In this document: piece after piece, positions 15,001-22,905 of the stretch
How positions within the stretch are numbered: the stretch's first letter is position 1
How the letters are laid out: every line of letters starts with the position of its first letter
Assembly (NCBI RefSeq): GCF_900109725.1
Contig: NZ_FOBC01000017.1
Coordinates: 1 to 64,000, forward strand
Direction: 5' to 3'
Length of the DNA stretch: 64,000 bases
From: Halomonas daqiaonensis
Lineage (GTDB): Bacteria > Pseudomonadota > Gammaproteobacteria > Pseudomonadales > Halomonadaceae
Notes under the pieces: generated by a model
Seen by the model: the letters and a program-made list of their open reading frames with translations, nothing else
The model's database searches: none
What the model was told of the DNA's origin: nothing
Program-made: the position numbers and the translations under genes

Positions 15001-16656
15001 ATGTCGTTACCCTCTCCAGTCCGCTGGTGCTTGAGCCTGGTACTGCTCAACGGCATGTTGCTGGCACCCGTATGGCTGTTGTACGGCGATCCTCTACGGC
15101 ACTGGGTTGCCCTCGAGGCCGTCCTGTTGGCGGGTCTGCTGGCGCTGCTGCCGTTGGCTGGGTGGGTTGCCGGGCTGCGCTGGCTGCTGGTGGCGCTGAT
15201 CCTGGTGTTTCTGCTGGTCGGCCTGGGCGATGTGGCGACCCATCTGGCGTTCGGACGTTCCTTGAATCTCTATCTCGACCTCCCCCTGCTGCGTTCCGCC
15301 TTCCACCTGCTGGAGGGCAATCTGGGATTCACCCTGGCCGTCCTGGTCACCCTGGGGGGCACGGTCCTGCTGGCCTTCGTGGCCTGGCTGCTGGCCAAGG
15401 TGATCGCGAGCCTACAGGGCGCGGCGCGCGGTGCCTTGGGAGTCGCAGGTGCCTTGAGCATGCTGGTGGTGAGCGGCGTATTGATCGCGGCTGATAGCCA
15501 ACAGGTCCGGCCGCTACCGGTGGTGCGCACGCCCTTGCTGGACACCCTGCATTTCCAGGGGCGTCAATGGATCGAGACGCGCCTCGCTCACCGAGACTTT
15601 GCCGAGCAAATGGCGGCGGCGCCCGTTCAGGTCACCGCCTTGCCGGGGCTTGCCGGACGCGATGTGTTGCTGGTCTTCGTGGAATCCTACGGCATATCGG
15701 CACTGTTCGATGACCGCTACGCCGAGGTCCTGGGTCCGCGGCTGGTTGACATGGCCGAGCGGTTCGACGCCGCCGGTCTGTCGGTGGTCTCGGGTCTTCT
15801 TGACTCGCCGATCCGCGGTGGCCAGTCCTGGCTTGCCCATGCCACGGTGCTGAGCGGCCTGCGGATCGACAATTCGCTCTGGTATCGATTGCTGCTGGAC
15901 AGCGAGCGCACCACGCTGGTGGACGATTTCCGCGCCACCGGCCATCGCACCCTCACCGTGATGCCGGCCATTACCATGGCCTGGCCGGAGGGCCGCGCCT
16001 ACGGGTTCGACGAGATCCACGCCGCCGCGGACCTGGATTACGCCGGCCCACCCCTGAACTGGGTCACCATGCCGGACCAATACACCCTGCACCATTTCGA
16101 GACGCGGATTCGCAATGGTGGGGTATCTCGCCAGGCCGCCGAGGCACCCCCGCTCTTCGCCCAGATCGCGCTGATCAGCAGCCACGCTCCCTGGACCCCG
16201 ATCCTGCCTGTGCTCGACGACTGGAGCGCGGTAGGTGATGGCAGTGTCTTTTCGCGCTGGGAGGACGCCGGCGAGACACCCGAGCAACTCTGGCAGGACC
16301 TGGAACGCGTGCGCGATCACTACGCCAGATCACTGGACTATGCTCTGGGGGCCAGTATCCGCTGGGCCGAGGACTTCGTCGACGATCAGACCCTGATGAT
16401 ACTGCTGGGCGATCACCAGCCGGCGCCGCTGATCACCGGTGACAACGCCAGCGGCGCTGTCCCGGTCCATGTGATCAGCGGCGACGTCAGCCTGCTCGAC
16501 CCCTTCCTGGCGCGGGGGTTCGTGTCCGGCCCCGTTCCGCCACGGCCCGATGGCTACCCTGGTGGAGATGTTGCCGGTCAGGAAGCGCTGCGCGGCTGGC
16601 TTCATGAGGCGTTCGGTGCCGACGATGCGTCGGGCGCCTCTGTCTCGAACCCCTGA
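15001..16656 (+). CDS. Membrane sulfatase-like / LTA-synthase-type phosphotransferase family protein
   Basis: The 551-residue protein has four or five N-terminal transmembrane helices (residues about 10-170) and a periplasmic alkaline-phosphatase-superfamily domain: GRDVLLVFVESYGISAL supplies the strand-Glu entry of the LTA synthase/MdoB group, LLGDHQPAPLI gives the metal-binding DH near the end, and ALISSHAPWTP another conserved segment. Such enzymes (OpgB, EptA, LtaS relatives) transfer phosphoglycerol or phosphoethanolamine to periplasmic glycans or lipids. Divergent placement from mdoG suggests decoration of periplasmic glucans, but the nucleophile Thr/Ser cannot be fixed confidently. GTG-like TTG at 14995 is in frame; ATG 15001 has the better GGTGA spacing. 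Confidence 0.78.
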   Translation: MSLPSPVRWCLSLVLLNGMLLAPVWLLYGDPLRHWVALEAVLLAGLLALLPLAGWVAGLRWLLVALILVFLLVGLGDVATHLAFGRSLNLYLDLPLLRSAFHLLEGNLGFTLAVLVTLGGTVLLAFVAWLLAKVIASLQGAARGALGVAGALSMLVVSGVLIAADSQQVRPLPVVRTPLLDTLHFQGRQWIETRLAHRDFAEQMAAAPVQVTALPGLAGRDVLLVFVESYGISALFDDRYAEVLGPRLVDMAERFDAAGLSVVSGLLDSPIRGGQSWLAHATVLSGLRIDNSLWYRLLLDSERTTLVDDFRATGHRTLTVMPAITMAWPEGRAYGFDEIHAAADLDYAGPPLNWVTMPDQYTLHHFETRIRNGGVSRQAAEAPPLFAQIALISSHAPWTPILPVLDDWSAVGDGSVFSRWEDAGETPEQLWQDLERVRDHYARSLDYALGASIRWAEDFVDDQTLMILLGDHQPAPLITGDNASGAVPVHVISGDVSLLDPFLARGFVSGPVPPRPDGYPGGDVAGQEALRGWLHEAFGADDASGASVSNP

Positions 16657-16685
16657 ACGTCGGGCCGGATGGCCCGGGAGGCAAG

Positions 16686-17285
16686 ATGTCACGATTTACC
16701 CCGAGGATAGCGAGCCTTGTGTCGATAGCCCCGGCAATCCTGTTGTCCGGCCTGCTCGTCCTGATGAGTGTTTCGCCCGCCGCGGCCTGGGAACTGGATC
16801 AGGATGCGAGTCGTATCGAACTGATCGGCACCGCCGACGGCCGTGAGGCGGTGACCCGTGTCGAGGACTTCGAGCTCGAGCTCGAGGGTGACCTGGACCA
16901 GCCGGCCGACGGGCACTTGGTACTGACGCTTCAGTCAGCCAGCATCACCGGCGGTAACGACATCGTCGATGGCATGCTGCATGGTCATAACTGGTTCGAT
17001 GTCGAGAATTACCCCGAGATCGTCTTTCGCAGTACCGATATCCAGGCGCCGGCCGAAGGCGAGCTGCGAATCGAGGGCGAGCTAGAGCTGCGGGGCGACA
17101 CCTATCCGCTGACGGTGCCGGCGAGCTGGACGCAGCAGGGCGAGCGGGTCAGCGTCAGCGGCCGGCTGACCCTGGATCGTACCGATTTCGACATGGGACG
17201 TGGTGCCTGGCGCACCGAGGGCACGGTGCTGCATGAGGTCCATGTCGATTTCGCCCTGGAACTGCTGGCGACCTCGCGTTCCTGA
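16686..17285 (+). CDS. YceI family periplasmic protein (second copy)
   Basis: The 199-residue precursor has a signal peptide ending SPAAA-WELDQ, then a YceI-type barrel: ASRIELIGTADG, SITGGNDIVDGMLHGHNWFDVENYPEIVFRST and GRLTLDRTDFDMGRGAW, matching family blocks (the MHGHxWFDxxxYPxIxF segment is diagnostic). It is only distantly like the YceI protein at 1720, so the two probably bind different apolar ligands. It sits 29 bases after the sulfatase-like gene and 20 before manC, in a likely three-gene transcript, which would place it with envelope glycan functions. Confidence 0.85.
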   Translation: MSRFTPRIASLVSIAPAILLSGLLVLMSVSPAAAWELDQDASRIELIGTADGREAVTRVEDFELELEGDLDQPADGHLVLTLQSASITGGNDIVDGMLHGHNWFDVENYPEIVFRSTDIQAPAEGELRIEGELELRGDTYPLTVPASWTQQGERVSVSGRLTLDRTDFDMGRGAWRTEGTVLHEVHVDFALELLATSRS

Positions 17286-17305
17286 GTCCTGAAGGAGATT
17301 TGCCC

Positions 17306-18712
17306 GTGTTCACGCCCGTGATCCTGGCCGGTGGAAACGGTGTCCGGCTCTGGCCGCTGTCCCGCCGGCAGCGACCCAAGCAGTTCCTGTCGCTGGAGGG
17401 CGAGGGCAGCCTGCTGACCAACACCCTGGCGCGGCTCGAGGGGCTCGGCATGGCGGCTCCCATCGTCATCTGCCAGGAGGATCATCGTTTCCTCGCCGCT
17501 GAGCAGCTGCGCCAGGCGGGCGTCGAGGACGCGAGACTGCTGCTCGAGCCGGAGGGTCGCGGCACGGCCCCGGCCATCGCCTTGGCTGCCCTGCTGGCGC
17601 GCAGAGAGGGTCGCGGTGAGCCGCTGCTGGTGCTGCCGTCGGACCATCACCTGGCAGATGAAGACGCCTTCCGCACGGCCCTTGGTCAGGCGGCGTGTCT
17701 GGCTGAGGCGGGGCACCTGGTGACCTTCGGTGTGGTGCCGACCCGCGCCGAAACCGGCTACGGGTATCTCCAGGCCGGCAAGGCACTGGGTGATGATGGC
17801 TTTGCCGTGGCGTGTTTCGTGGAGAAGCCGGATCTCGCCTCCGCCGAGCGCTTCCTGGCGGCCGGTGAGCATTTCTGGAACAGCGGTATCTTCGTGCTGC
17901 GACCGGATGACTACCTCGAGGCCCTGGCGGCCTTCGCGCCCGCCATGCTGGCGGCCTGTCGGGCCGCCATGGACGGGGCCGTGGTCGACCTCGATTTCCT
18001 GCGTCCGGATGCGCGAGCCTTCCTGGAAAGTCCCGCCAACTCCATCGATGTAGCGGTGATGGAGCGTACCGACAAGGCAGCCATGGTGCCGCTTTCAGCC
18101 GGCTGGAGCGATATCGGCTCCTGGCAGGCCCTGTGGGAAGCCTTGCCCCACGATGCCGACGACAACACCCTGCGCGGCGATGTGATCTGTGAAGAGAGTC
18201 GTGGGCTCTTGGTGCATGCCGGTTCGCGGCTGGTGGCCACCCTGGGGGTCCAGGATCTGGTGATCGTCGAGACCGATGATGCCGTGCTGGTGGCAGACCG
18301 CGCCCAGAGCCAGCGGCTGCGCGGCCTGGTCGAAAGGCTGGAGGCCCAGGGGCGACCGGAAACCCGTTTCACGGCCAGCGTGCATCGCCCCTGGGGCCAC
18401 TACCTGAGTGTCGACGCCGGTCCGCGTCATCAGGTCAAGCGCATCACCGTGCGCCCCGGGGCAAGGCTCTCCCTGCAGCTCCATCACCACCGGGCTGAGC
18501 ACTGGGTGGTGGTTAGCGGCACGGCCCGGGTCACCCTGGACGATGAGGTCTTTCTGGTGGGCGAAAACGCCTCGACCTTCATCCCGGTGGGGCGCGTTCA
18601 CTGCCTGGAGAATCCCGGCCTGATTCCGCTGGAACTCATCGAGGTGCAGTCCGGCACCTACCTGGGTGAAGACGACATCGTGCGCCTGGACGATCGCTAT
18701 GGGCGACGGTGA
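17306..18712 (+). CDS. manC: Mannose-1-phosphate guanylyltransferase / mannose-6-phosphate isomerase
   Basis: The 468-residue bifunctional type II PMI-GMP (AlgA/ManC/WbpW family) makes GDP-mannose for exopolysaccharide or glycan synthesis. The N-terminal nucleotidyltransferase domain shows ILAGGNGVRLWPLSR and PKQFLSL and the FVEKP metal/substrate motif; the C-terminal cupin isomerase domain has QLHHHRAEHWVVVSGTA, the QxHxHRxEHW signature. Start: GTG at 17306 lies 8 bases after AAGGAG (17292-17297); the in-frame TTG at 17300 is only 2 bases from it and is unlikely. No other GDP-mannose genes are adjacent, so the sugar may feed the nearby envelope genes or a distant polysaccharide locus. Confidence 0.92.
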   Translation: MFTPVILAGGNGVRLWPLSRRQRPKQFLSLEGEGSLLTNTLARLEGLGMAAPIVICQEDHRFLAAEQLRQAGVEDARLLLEPEGRGTAPAIALAALLARREGRGEPLLVLPSDHHLADEDAFRTALGQAACLAEAGHLVTFGVVPTRAETGYGYLQAGKALGDDGFAVACFVEKPDLASAERFLAAGEHFWNSGIFVLRPDDYLEALAAFAPAMLAACRAAMDGAVVDLDFLRPDARAFLESPANSIDVAVMERTDKAAMVPLSAGWSDIGSWQALWEALPHDADDNTLRGDVICEESRGLLVHAGSRLVATLGVQDLVIVETDDAVLVADRAQSQRLRGLVERLEAQGRPETRFTASVHRPWGHYLSVDAGPRHQVKRITVRPGARLSLQLHHHRAEHWVVVSGTARVTLDDEVFLVGENASTFIPVGRVHCLENPGLIPLELIEVQSGTYLGEDDIVRLDDRYGRR

Positions 18713-18736
18713 TCGGGGCGTTAGTCGTCGGCTCGG

Positions 18737-19666
18737 TCAGTAAATCCGGAAACGCTTGAAGTCGGGACGACCTTCGGCTTCCTCCGGGGTCTTGCGGTAA
18801 CGCTTGTACTCCCACTGGTACTGGGCCGGGTCCAGGGCAATGGCGGCCTCCACGCAGGCATTGACGCCGCTGGCCGAGGTGACCTCGTCGGCGACATAGA
18901 CACGCGTGTCGGCGGCCAGGAAATGAATGGCGAAGCCCCTGCCCGGCAGGCGCAGTGCCACCCCGGTGACGACCCTTGCCTCGGTGCGGGCCACAAGCTT
19001 GGGCAGCAGGGTGGCGGTGTAGGCGAGCCGGCCGTAGAAGGGGGCGAAGACGCCGCTTCCCCAACTGGGGACCTGGTCGGGCAGGATGCCCACGGCCTCA
19101 GTGCGCTTGAGTGCCTTGAGCAGGGCGGCCACGCCGCGTGGGTTGGTGGGCACCAGGGACGCACCCCGGCGCTCGCGTCCTTTTCGGATTATCGGGTCGA
19201 GCTGGGCGAGCTTGGGAGGCTCATACATGGCGGTGAAGGGGAAGTGACCGGAGAGCCAGAAGTTGAGCACCTCCCAATTGCCGAAGTGGGGGGCCAGCAC
19301 GATGACACCGCGCCCCTCGGCCCGGGCTTCGTCGAGCAGCTCGCGTCCATGGACCTCGAGGATAGAGGTCTCGACTCGCCCGGGTTCACCCATCCAGGCG
19401 AAGCCCAGCTCGAGCATGGTGGCGGTGGAGTGGGTCAGGCTCTGCCGAGAGAGCTGGCTGCGCTCAGCCGGGCTGCGGGATGGGTAGACCTCGGCCAGGT
19501 TGGCCCGAGTGACCTGGCGCTCCCGGCGGCTCAGCCGCTCAACCAACGGGCCGATCAGGCGGGCCAGCCGCCACAGGGTGGAGAGGCGGCGGCCGGCGAG
19601 GCTGCGCCACATGAGAGCGATGGCGCGGGCCTGAAAGGCCCTCGAGCGTGGCTCACCTCCGGCCAT
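18737..19666 (-). CDS. Lysophospholipid/lipid A acyltransferase (LpxL/HtrB family)
   Basis: The 309-residue inner-membrane acyltransferase has the catalytic HFGNWE (HX4D/E) motif in VIVLAPHFGNWEVLNFWL, a substrate segment AMYEPPKLAQLDPII, GILPDQVPSWGSGVFAPFYGR and a conserved C-terminal DPAQYQWEYKRYR. LpxL-type enzymes add the secondary acyl chain to Kdo2-lipid A. The YQWEYKRYR tail is typical of true lipid A acyltransferases. It begins 4 bases after the DUF4870 gene, so these two are cotranscribed. Which chain length it uses cannot be read from sequence. Confidence 0.87.
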   Translation of the reverse strand: MAGGEPRSRAFQARAIALMWRSLAGRRLSTLWRLARLIGPLVERLSRRERQVTRANLAEVYPSRSPAERSQLSRQSLTHSTATMLELGFAWMGEPGRVETSILEVHGRELLDEARAEGRGVIVLAPHFGNWEVLNFWLSGHFPFTAMYEPPKLAQLDPIIRKGRERRGASLVPTNPRGVAALLKALKRTEAVGILPDQVPSWGSGVFAPFYGRLAYTATLLPKLVARTEARVVTGVALRLPGRGFAIHFLAADTRVYVADEVTSASGVNACVEAAIALDPAQYQWEYKRYRKTPEEAEGRPDFKRFRIY

Positions 19667-19669
19667 GGA

Positions 19670-20056
19670 TCAGACCCACCAGGTGTCCACGTTCTCCGGT
19701 GCGCGGTGCTCGTTCAGTGCCTTGAGGCCCTTCACGCAGCGGATCACCAGCCAGACCACCGCGGCCAGCCAGGTCAGAAAGCCGATGAGTACCAGGGTCA
19801 GCAGCCCGGAAATACCGAAGTAGAGCAGGGCGATCCAGAAGGTGCGGATCTGGTAGCGATAATGCTCGTCGAGCCACGCCGGCCCGCCGTTGCCGCGGTA
19901 GACATAGGCGATCACCACGCCGACCAGGGAGGTGAGGCCGCCGGTAACCATGCCGGCCAGGTGCAGCACGTACACCACGATGGGAATGGTCGTGTCGGGG
20001 GCGGTACCCCCTTCGGCGATGGCTCGGTCGTTGTCTTGTGGCAGCTGGTCGGTCAT
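19670..20056 (-). CDS. DUF4870 family membrane protein
   Basis: The 128-residue protein has three hydrophobic helices: PIVVYVLHLAGMVTGGLTSLVGVVIAYVY, IRTFWIALLYFGISGLLTLVLIGF and WLAAVVWLVIRCVKGL, with the internal WLDEHYRYQIRTFW typical of DUF4870/YidH-like small membrane proteins. Function of the family is not known. It precedes the LpxL-type gene by 3 bases on the same strand, so it may be translated together with it. Confidence 0.8.
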   Translation of the reverse strand: MTDQLPQDNDRAIAEGGTAPDTTIPIVVYVLHLAGMVTGGLTSLVGVVIAYVYRGNGGPAWLDEHYRYQIRTFWIALLYFGISGLLTLVLIGFLTWLAAVVWLVIRCVKGLKALNEHRAPENVDTWWV

Positions 20057-20124
20057 TACGCGTCCCTGAAGTTCGAATGGGGTGTGCCAATCATACCGGT
20101 CGAAGACGACAATGCCACGGGGGG

Positions 20125-20517
20125 TCAGCTGGGCTGGTTTTTTACGGGGCGGCTGATCTCGAGCAGATTGCCGTCCGGGTCGCGCAGGTAGAGCGAGGTG
20201 ATCTCGCCGGTAGCCCCCTGTCGGGGCACCGGGCCGAGCTCGACCTCGACATCCAGCGCCTCCAGGTGGCGCTGGACCTCATCGAGCGGCAGCAGGCTGC
20301 GCAGGCAGAGATCCAGGCTGCCAGGAGTGGGTGTGGCGGCCCGCGGCGTCACATCGGTGGCGGTCCAGTGCAGGCGCAGGGCAACGTCGCCCAGCATCAG
20401 GTCGACGCGCTCCCGGTCGCGATAGCGTACTTCCAGTCCCAGCACCCTTGAGTAGAAGTCCACGGCACGGGAAATGTCGGTCACGGTGATGACCAGGTGG
20501 TCCAGACCTGACAGCAT
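20125..20517 (-). CDS. VOC (glyoxalase/bleomycin-resistance fold) family protein
   Basis: The 130-residue single-domain protein shows the paired beta-alpha-beta-beta-beta modules of vicinal-oxygen-chelate proteins: LDHLVITVTDISRAVDFYSRVLGLEV with the first metal His, RLHWTATD, and SLYLRDPDGNLLEISRP with the terminal Glu. Members bind a divalent metal and act in glyoxal detoxification, dioxygenation or antibiotic binding; this one resembles the small 'virulence/glyoxalase' group. Start at 20517 follows AAGGAG by 6 bases, ruling out the longer frame from 20568. Substrate not predictable. Confidence 0.83.
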   Translation of the reverse strand: MLSGLDHLVITVTDISRAVDFYSRVLGLEVRYRDRERVDLMLGDVALRLHWTATDVTPRAATPTPGSLDLCLRSLLPLDEVQRHLEALDVEVELGPVPRQGATGEITSLYLRDPDGNLLEISRPVKNQPS

Positions 20518-20591
20518 TCGGGGCTCCTTGGCGGGTTCTGGCGATAGCAGGGGGAAGTCCTGAGGCAATTTGTTCAGGCACAGAGGATACG

Positions 20592-21230
20592 ATGATGCTG
20601 AGCTGTCCGCTATGCGCGTCCCGCGACACCGAGCACTTTCACCGTGACGCCCAACGCGACTACCATCGCTGCCGGCACTGCGCGCTGGTGTTCGTGCCCC
20701 CCGACCAGCGGCTCGGGCCGGCGGAGGAGCGGGCGGTCTATGACCAGCACGAGAATTCTCCGGACGACCCCGGCTATCGCCGTTTCCTGTCGCGGCTCTT
20801 CGACCCCTTGCGTGAGCGACTCCCGCCCGGCGCCCGAGGACTCGATTTCGGCGCCGGCCCCGGCCCGACCCTGTCGGTGATGTTCGAGGAGGCGGGCCAC
20901 CCCATGGCGATCTTTGATCCCTTCTATTCGCCCGACACGAACGTACTGGAGCGCCGCTACGATTTCATCACCGCTACCGAAGTGGTCGAGCACCTCTTCG
21001 CCCCCGGCCGGGAACTGACGCGGCTGGCCGACAGGTTATCGGCCGGCGGCTGGCTGGGGCTGATGACCAAGCGGGTCACCGACCAGCCGGCTTTCGCGCG
21101 CTGGCACTACATCCTCGATCCCACCCACGTGGTCTTCTTCAGCGAGGCGACCTTCGAGTGGCTGGCCGGCCACCTGGACATGCGGGTCGAGTTTCCCGCG
21201 GCGGACGTGGCCCTGCTGCAGCGTCGATAA
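20592..21230 (+). CDS. Class I SAM-dependent methyltransferase with N-terminal zinc ribbon
   Basis: The 212-residue protein begins with a CPLC...CRHC zinc-ribbon (residues 5-33), then a Methyltransf_23-type domain: GLDFGAGPGPTLSVMFEEAGHP (motif I), IFDPFYSP and FITATEVVEHLFAPGRELTRLADRLSAGGWLGLMT. The zinc-ribbon plus methyltransferase architecture is common among sugar C-methyltransferases and uncharacterised small-molecule methyltransferases. It stands alone between the divergent VOC gene and the downstream MFS gene, which has its own promoter. Two adjacent ATGs exist at 20592 and 20595 after AGGATACG. Substrate unknown. Confidence 0.8.
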   Translation: MMLSCPLCASRDTEHFHRDAQRDYHRCRHCALVFVPPDQRLGPAEERAVYDQHENSPDDPGYRRFLSRLFDPLRERLPPGARGLDFGAGPGPTLSVMFEEAGHPMAIFDPFYSPDTNVLERRYDFITATEVVEHLFAPGRELTRLADRLSAGGWLGLMTKRVTDQPAFARWHYILDPTHVVFFSEATFEWLAGHLDMRVEFPAADVALLQRR

Positions 21231-21235
21231 AACGA

Positions 21236-21263
21236 TTGACTCGCCGCCGGCCGGGAGTATGAT
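21236..21263 (+). promoter_or_regulatory. Sigma-70-type promoter for the MFS transporter gene
   Basis: TTGACT (21236-21241) and TATGAT (21258-21263) are separated by 16 bases, close to consensus. Transcription would begin near 21270, leaving a leader of about 95 bases before the ATG at 21364. No riboswitch-like structure was recognised in the leader. Confidence 0.6.
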
Positions 21264-21363
21264 TTGCGCGCCCGGAATCGCTCATCGGCTCGCCGAGCAG
21301 GCACTAGCCGGCACTTTCCGCCATCATTATTCTCGTGTTCACCTGCTGCTGTGAGGCCTCCCC

Positions 21364-22773
21364 ATGATGTCGCGGCAACTGCTGGCCATGGCCCTGGCCC
21401 CCCTGCTGGGGCTGTTCATCCTGGGGATCGGCAACGGCTTTTTGGCCACGGTGATCACCCTGCGCCTGGACGCCGCCGGCGAATCGGCCGTGGTGATCGG
21501 CTGGGTCTCCTCGGCCTACTTCATCGGCCTGGCACTTGGCGCCATGCTCAACGACCGGCTGCTGCTGCGCATTGGCCATATCCGCGCCTACGGCAGCTTC
21601 GCCTCGCTGGTGGCGGTGACCGTGCTGCTGCAGGGACTGGTGGCCGAGCCTTGGGCCTGGTTCGTGCTGCGCCTGATCGGTGGCTGGGCCACGGTGGGCG
21701 TATTCCTGGTAATCGAGAGCTGGCTGCTGGCCTCCGGCGATGCCAAGGTGCGCGGCCGTCTGCTGGCGCTCTACATGATCTCGCTCTATGCCGCCGGTGT
21801 GCTTGGCCAGCTGCTGCTGGGCGTCACCGAGGCCATGGGGGGTCCGTCGTCGTTCATGGTGATCGGCATGCTGGCTTCGCTTTCGGTGCTGCCCATGGCG
21901 ATGATCCCACGGGTCTCGCCGCTGATCGAGAAGGCCGAGCCGCTCTCGCCGCTGCGCCTGATCACCCTGACCCCGACCGGGGTGGTGGGCAGCTTCGGCT
22001 CGGGGCTGATGGTGGCCGCCGTCTATTCCCTGTTGCCCCTCTACCTGCAGCGCACGGGCCTTTCGGTCGACCGGATCGGTCAGATGATGGCGGTGGTGGT
22101 GCTCGGTGCCATGCTGCTGCAGTACCCCGTGGGACGCTGGTCGGACCGCCACGACAGGCAGCTGGTGCTGATCCTGATCGGGGCCTTCTGCACGCTGATC
22201 TCCGCGGCAGTGCTGTGGCTGCCGCTGAATGCGTGGGTCCTGGCCGGGCTGCTGTTCCTGCTGGGTGGTGGCGTCTTCTCGCTCTACCCGGTGGCGGTGG
22301 GCCATGCCGCCGACCGCGCCCCGGCCGGCGCCCTGGTGCGCATGAGCCAGGGCCTGTTGCTGATCAACGCCATCGGCTCGGCGCTCAGCCCGCCGCTGGT
22401 CTCGCCGGTGATGAGTCTGATGGGCGATGCCGGCCTGTTCTGGGCCTTCGGCGCCATGGGCGGCATCCTGGTGGCCTTCTTCTGCTGGCGGCGCAGCGTG
22501 CGCCCGGCACCGGTGCCGGTGGCGCCGTTCTCGGCCTCCACGCCGATGTCCTCGGCAGGGGCCGAACTGGCGGTCACCGAGGAGCACGTTCAAGGTGCCA
22601 CCGAGCATGAGCACGTCGAGGACCTTTCCGGGGCCGTGCCCGAGGTGGACGTAGCCGAACCGCTGGTCGGCCCGCCGCCGCCCAACGAGTCGCATATCGC
22701 CTACTTCGATGAGCCCGAAGCCGAGGACGACGAGGCCACCTCTCGTTCTGATAGCGGTATCGAGCGGGGCTGA
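21364..22773 (+). CDS. MFS transporter (YcaD-like)
   Basis: The 469-residue inner-membrane carrier has 12 predicted helices over the first 390 residues, then a charged cytoplasmic tail of about 75 residues (EEHVQGATEHEHVEDL...). The cytoplasmic loop 2-3 motif appears as MLNDRLLLRIGHIRAYGSFA, and WFVLRLIGGWATVGVFLVIESWLLA is characteristic of the YcaD/UMF1-like group. It has a good promoter of its own. Substrate is unknown; the acidic C-terminal extension is unusual for the group and may be a regulatory or interaction tail. Confidence 0.85.
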   Translation: MMSRQLLAMALAPLLGLFILGIGNGFLATVITLRLDAAGESAVVIGWVSSAYFIGLALGAMLNDRLLLRIGHIRAYGSFASLVAVTVLLQGLVAEPWAWFVLRLIGGWATVGVFLVIESWLLASGDAKVRGRLLALYMISLYAAGVLGQLLLGVTEAMGGPSSFMVIGMLASLSVLPMAMIPRVSPLIEKAEPLSPLRLITLTPTGVVGSFGSGLMVAAVYSLLPLYLQRTGLSVDRIGQMMAVVVLGAMLLQYPVGRWSDRHDRQLVLILIGAFCTLISAAVLWLPLNAWVLAGLLFLLGGGVFSLYPVAVGHAADRAPAGALVRMSQGLLLINAIGSALSPPLVSPVMSLMGDAGLFWAFGAMGGILVAFFCWRRSVRPAPVPVAPFSASTPMSSAGAELAVTEEHVQGATEHEHVEDLSGAVPEVDVAEPLVGPPPPNESHIAYFDEPEAEDDEATSRSDSGIERG

Positions 22774-22858
22774 TCCGTCGGCGGGCCCCGGGTTACTTGC
22801 GGCGGGGTGACGCACTTGCTGCACGGGCGTTGATACCTTGGGATAATGGTCGGCGAAA

Positions 22859-22873
22859 AGTAGTGAATCTACT
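22859..22873. promoter_or_regulatory. Inverted repeat upstream of the acyl-CoA dehydrogenase gene
   Basis: AGTAG-TGAAT-CTACT lies about 33 bases before the start at 22906, in the AT-richer end of a 130-base gap. The position suits an operator for a fatty-acid-responsive repressor, but the sequence matches no operator I can name. Confidence 0.35.
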
Positions 22874-22905
22874 ATCGCCGTTATCATTGTTCCCGAGGTG
22901 CACCC

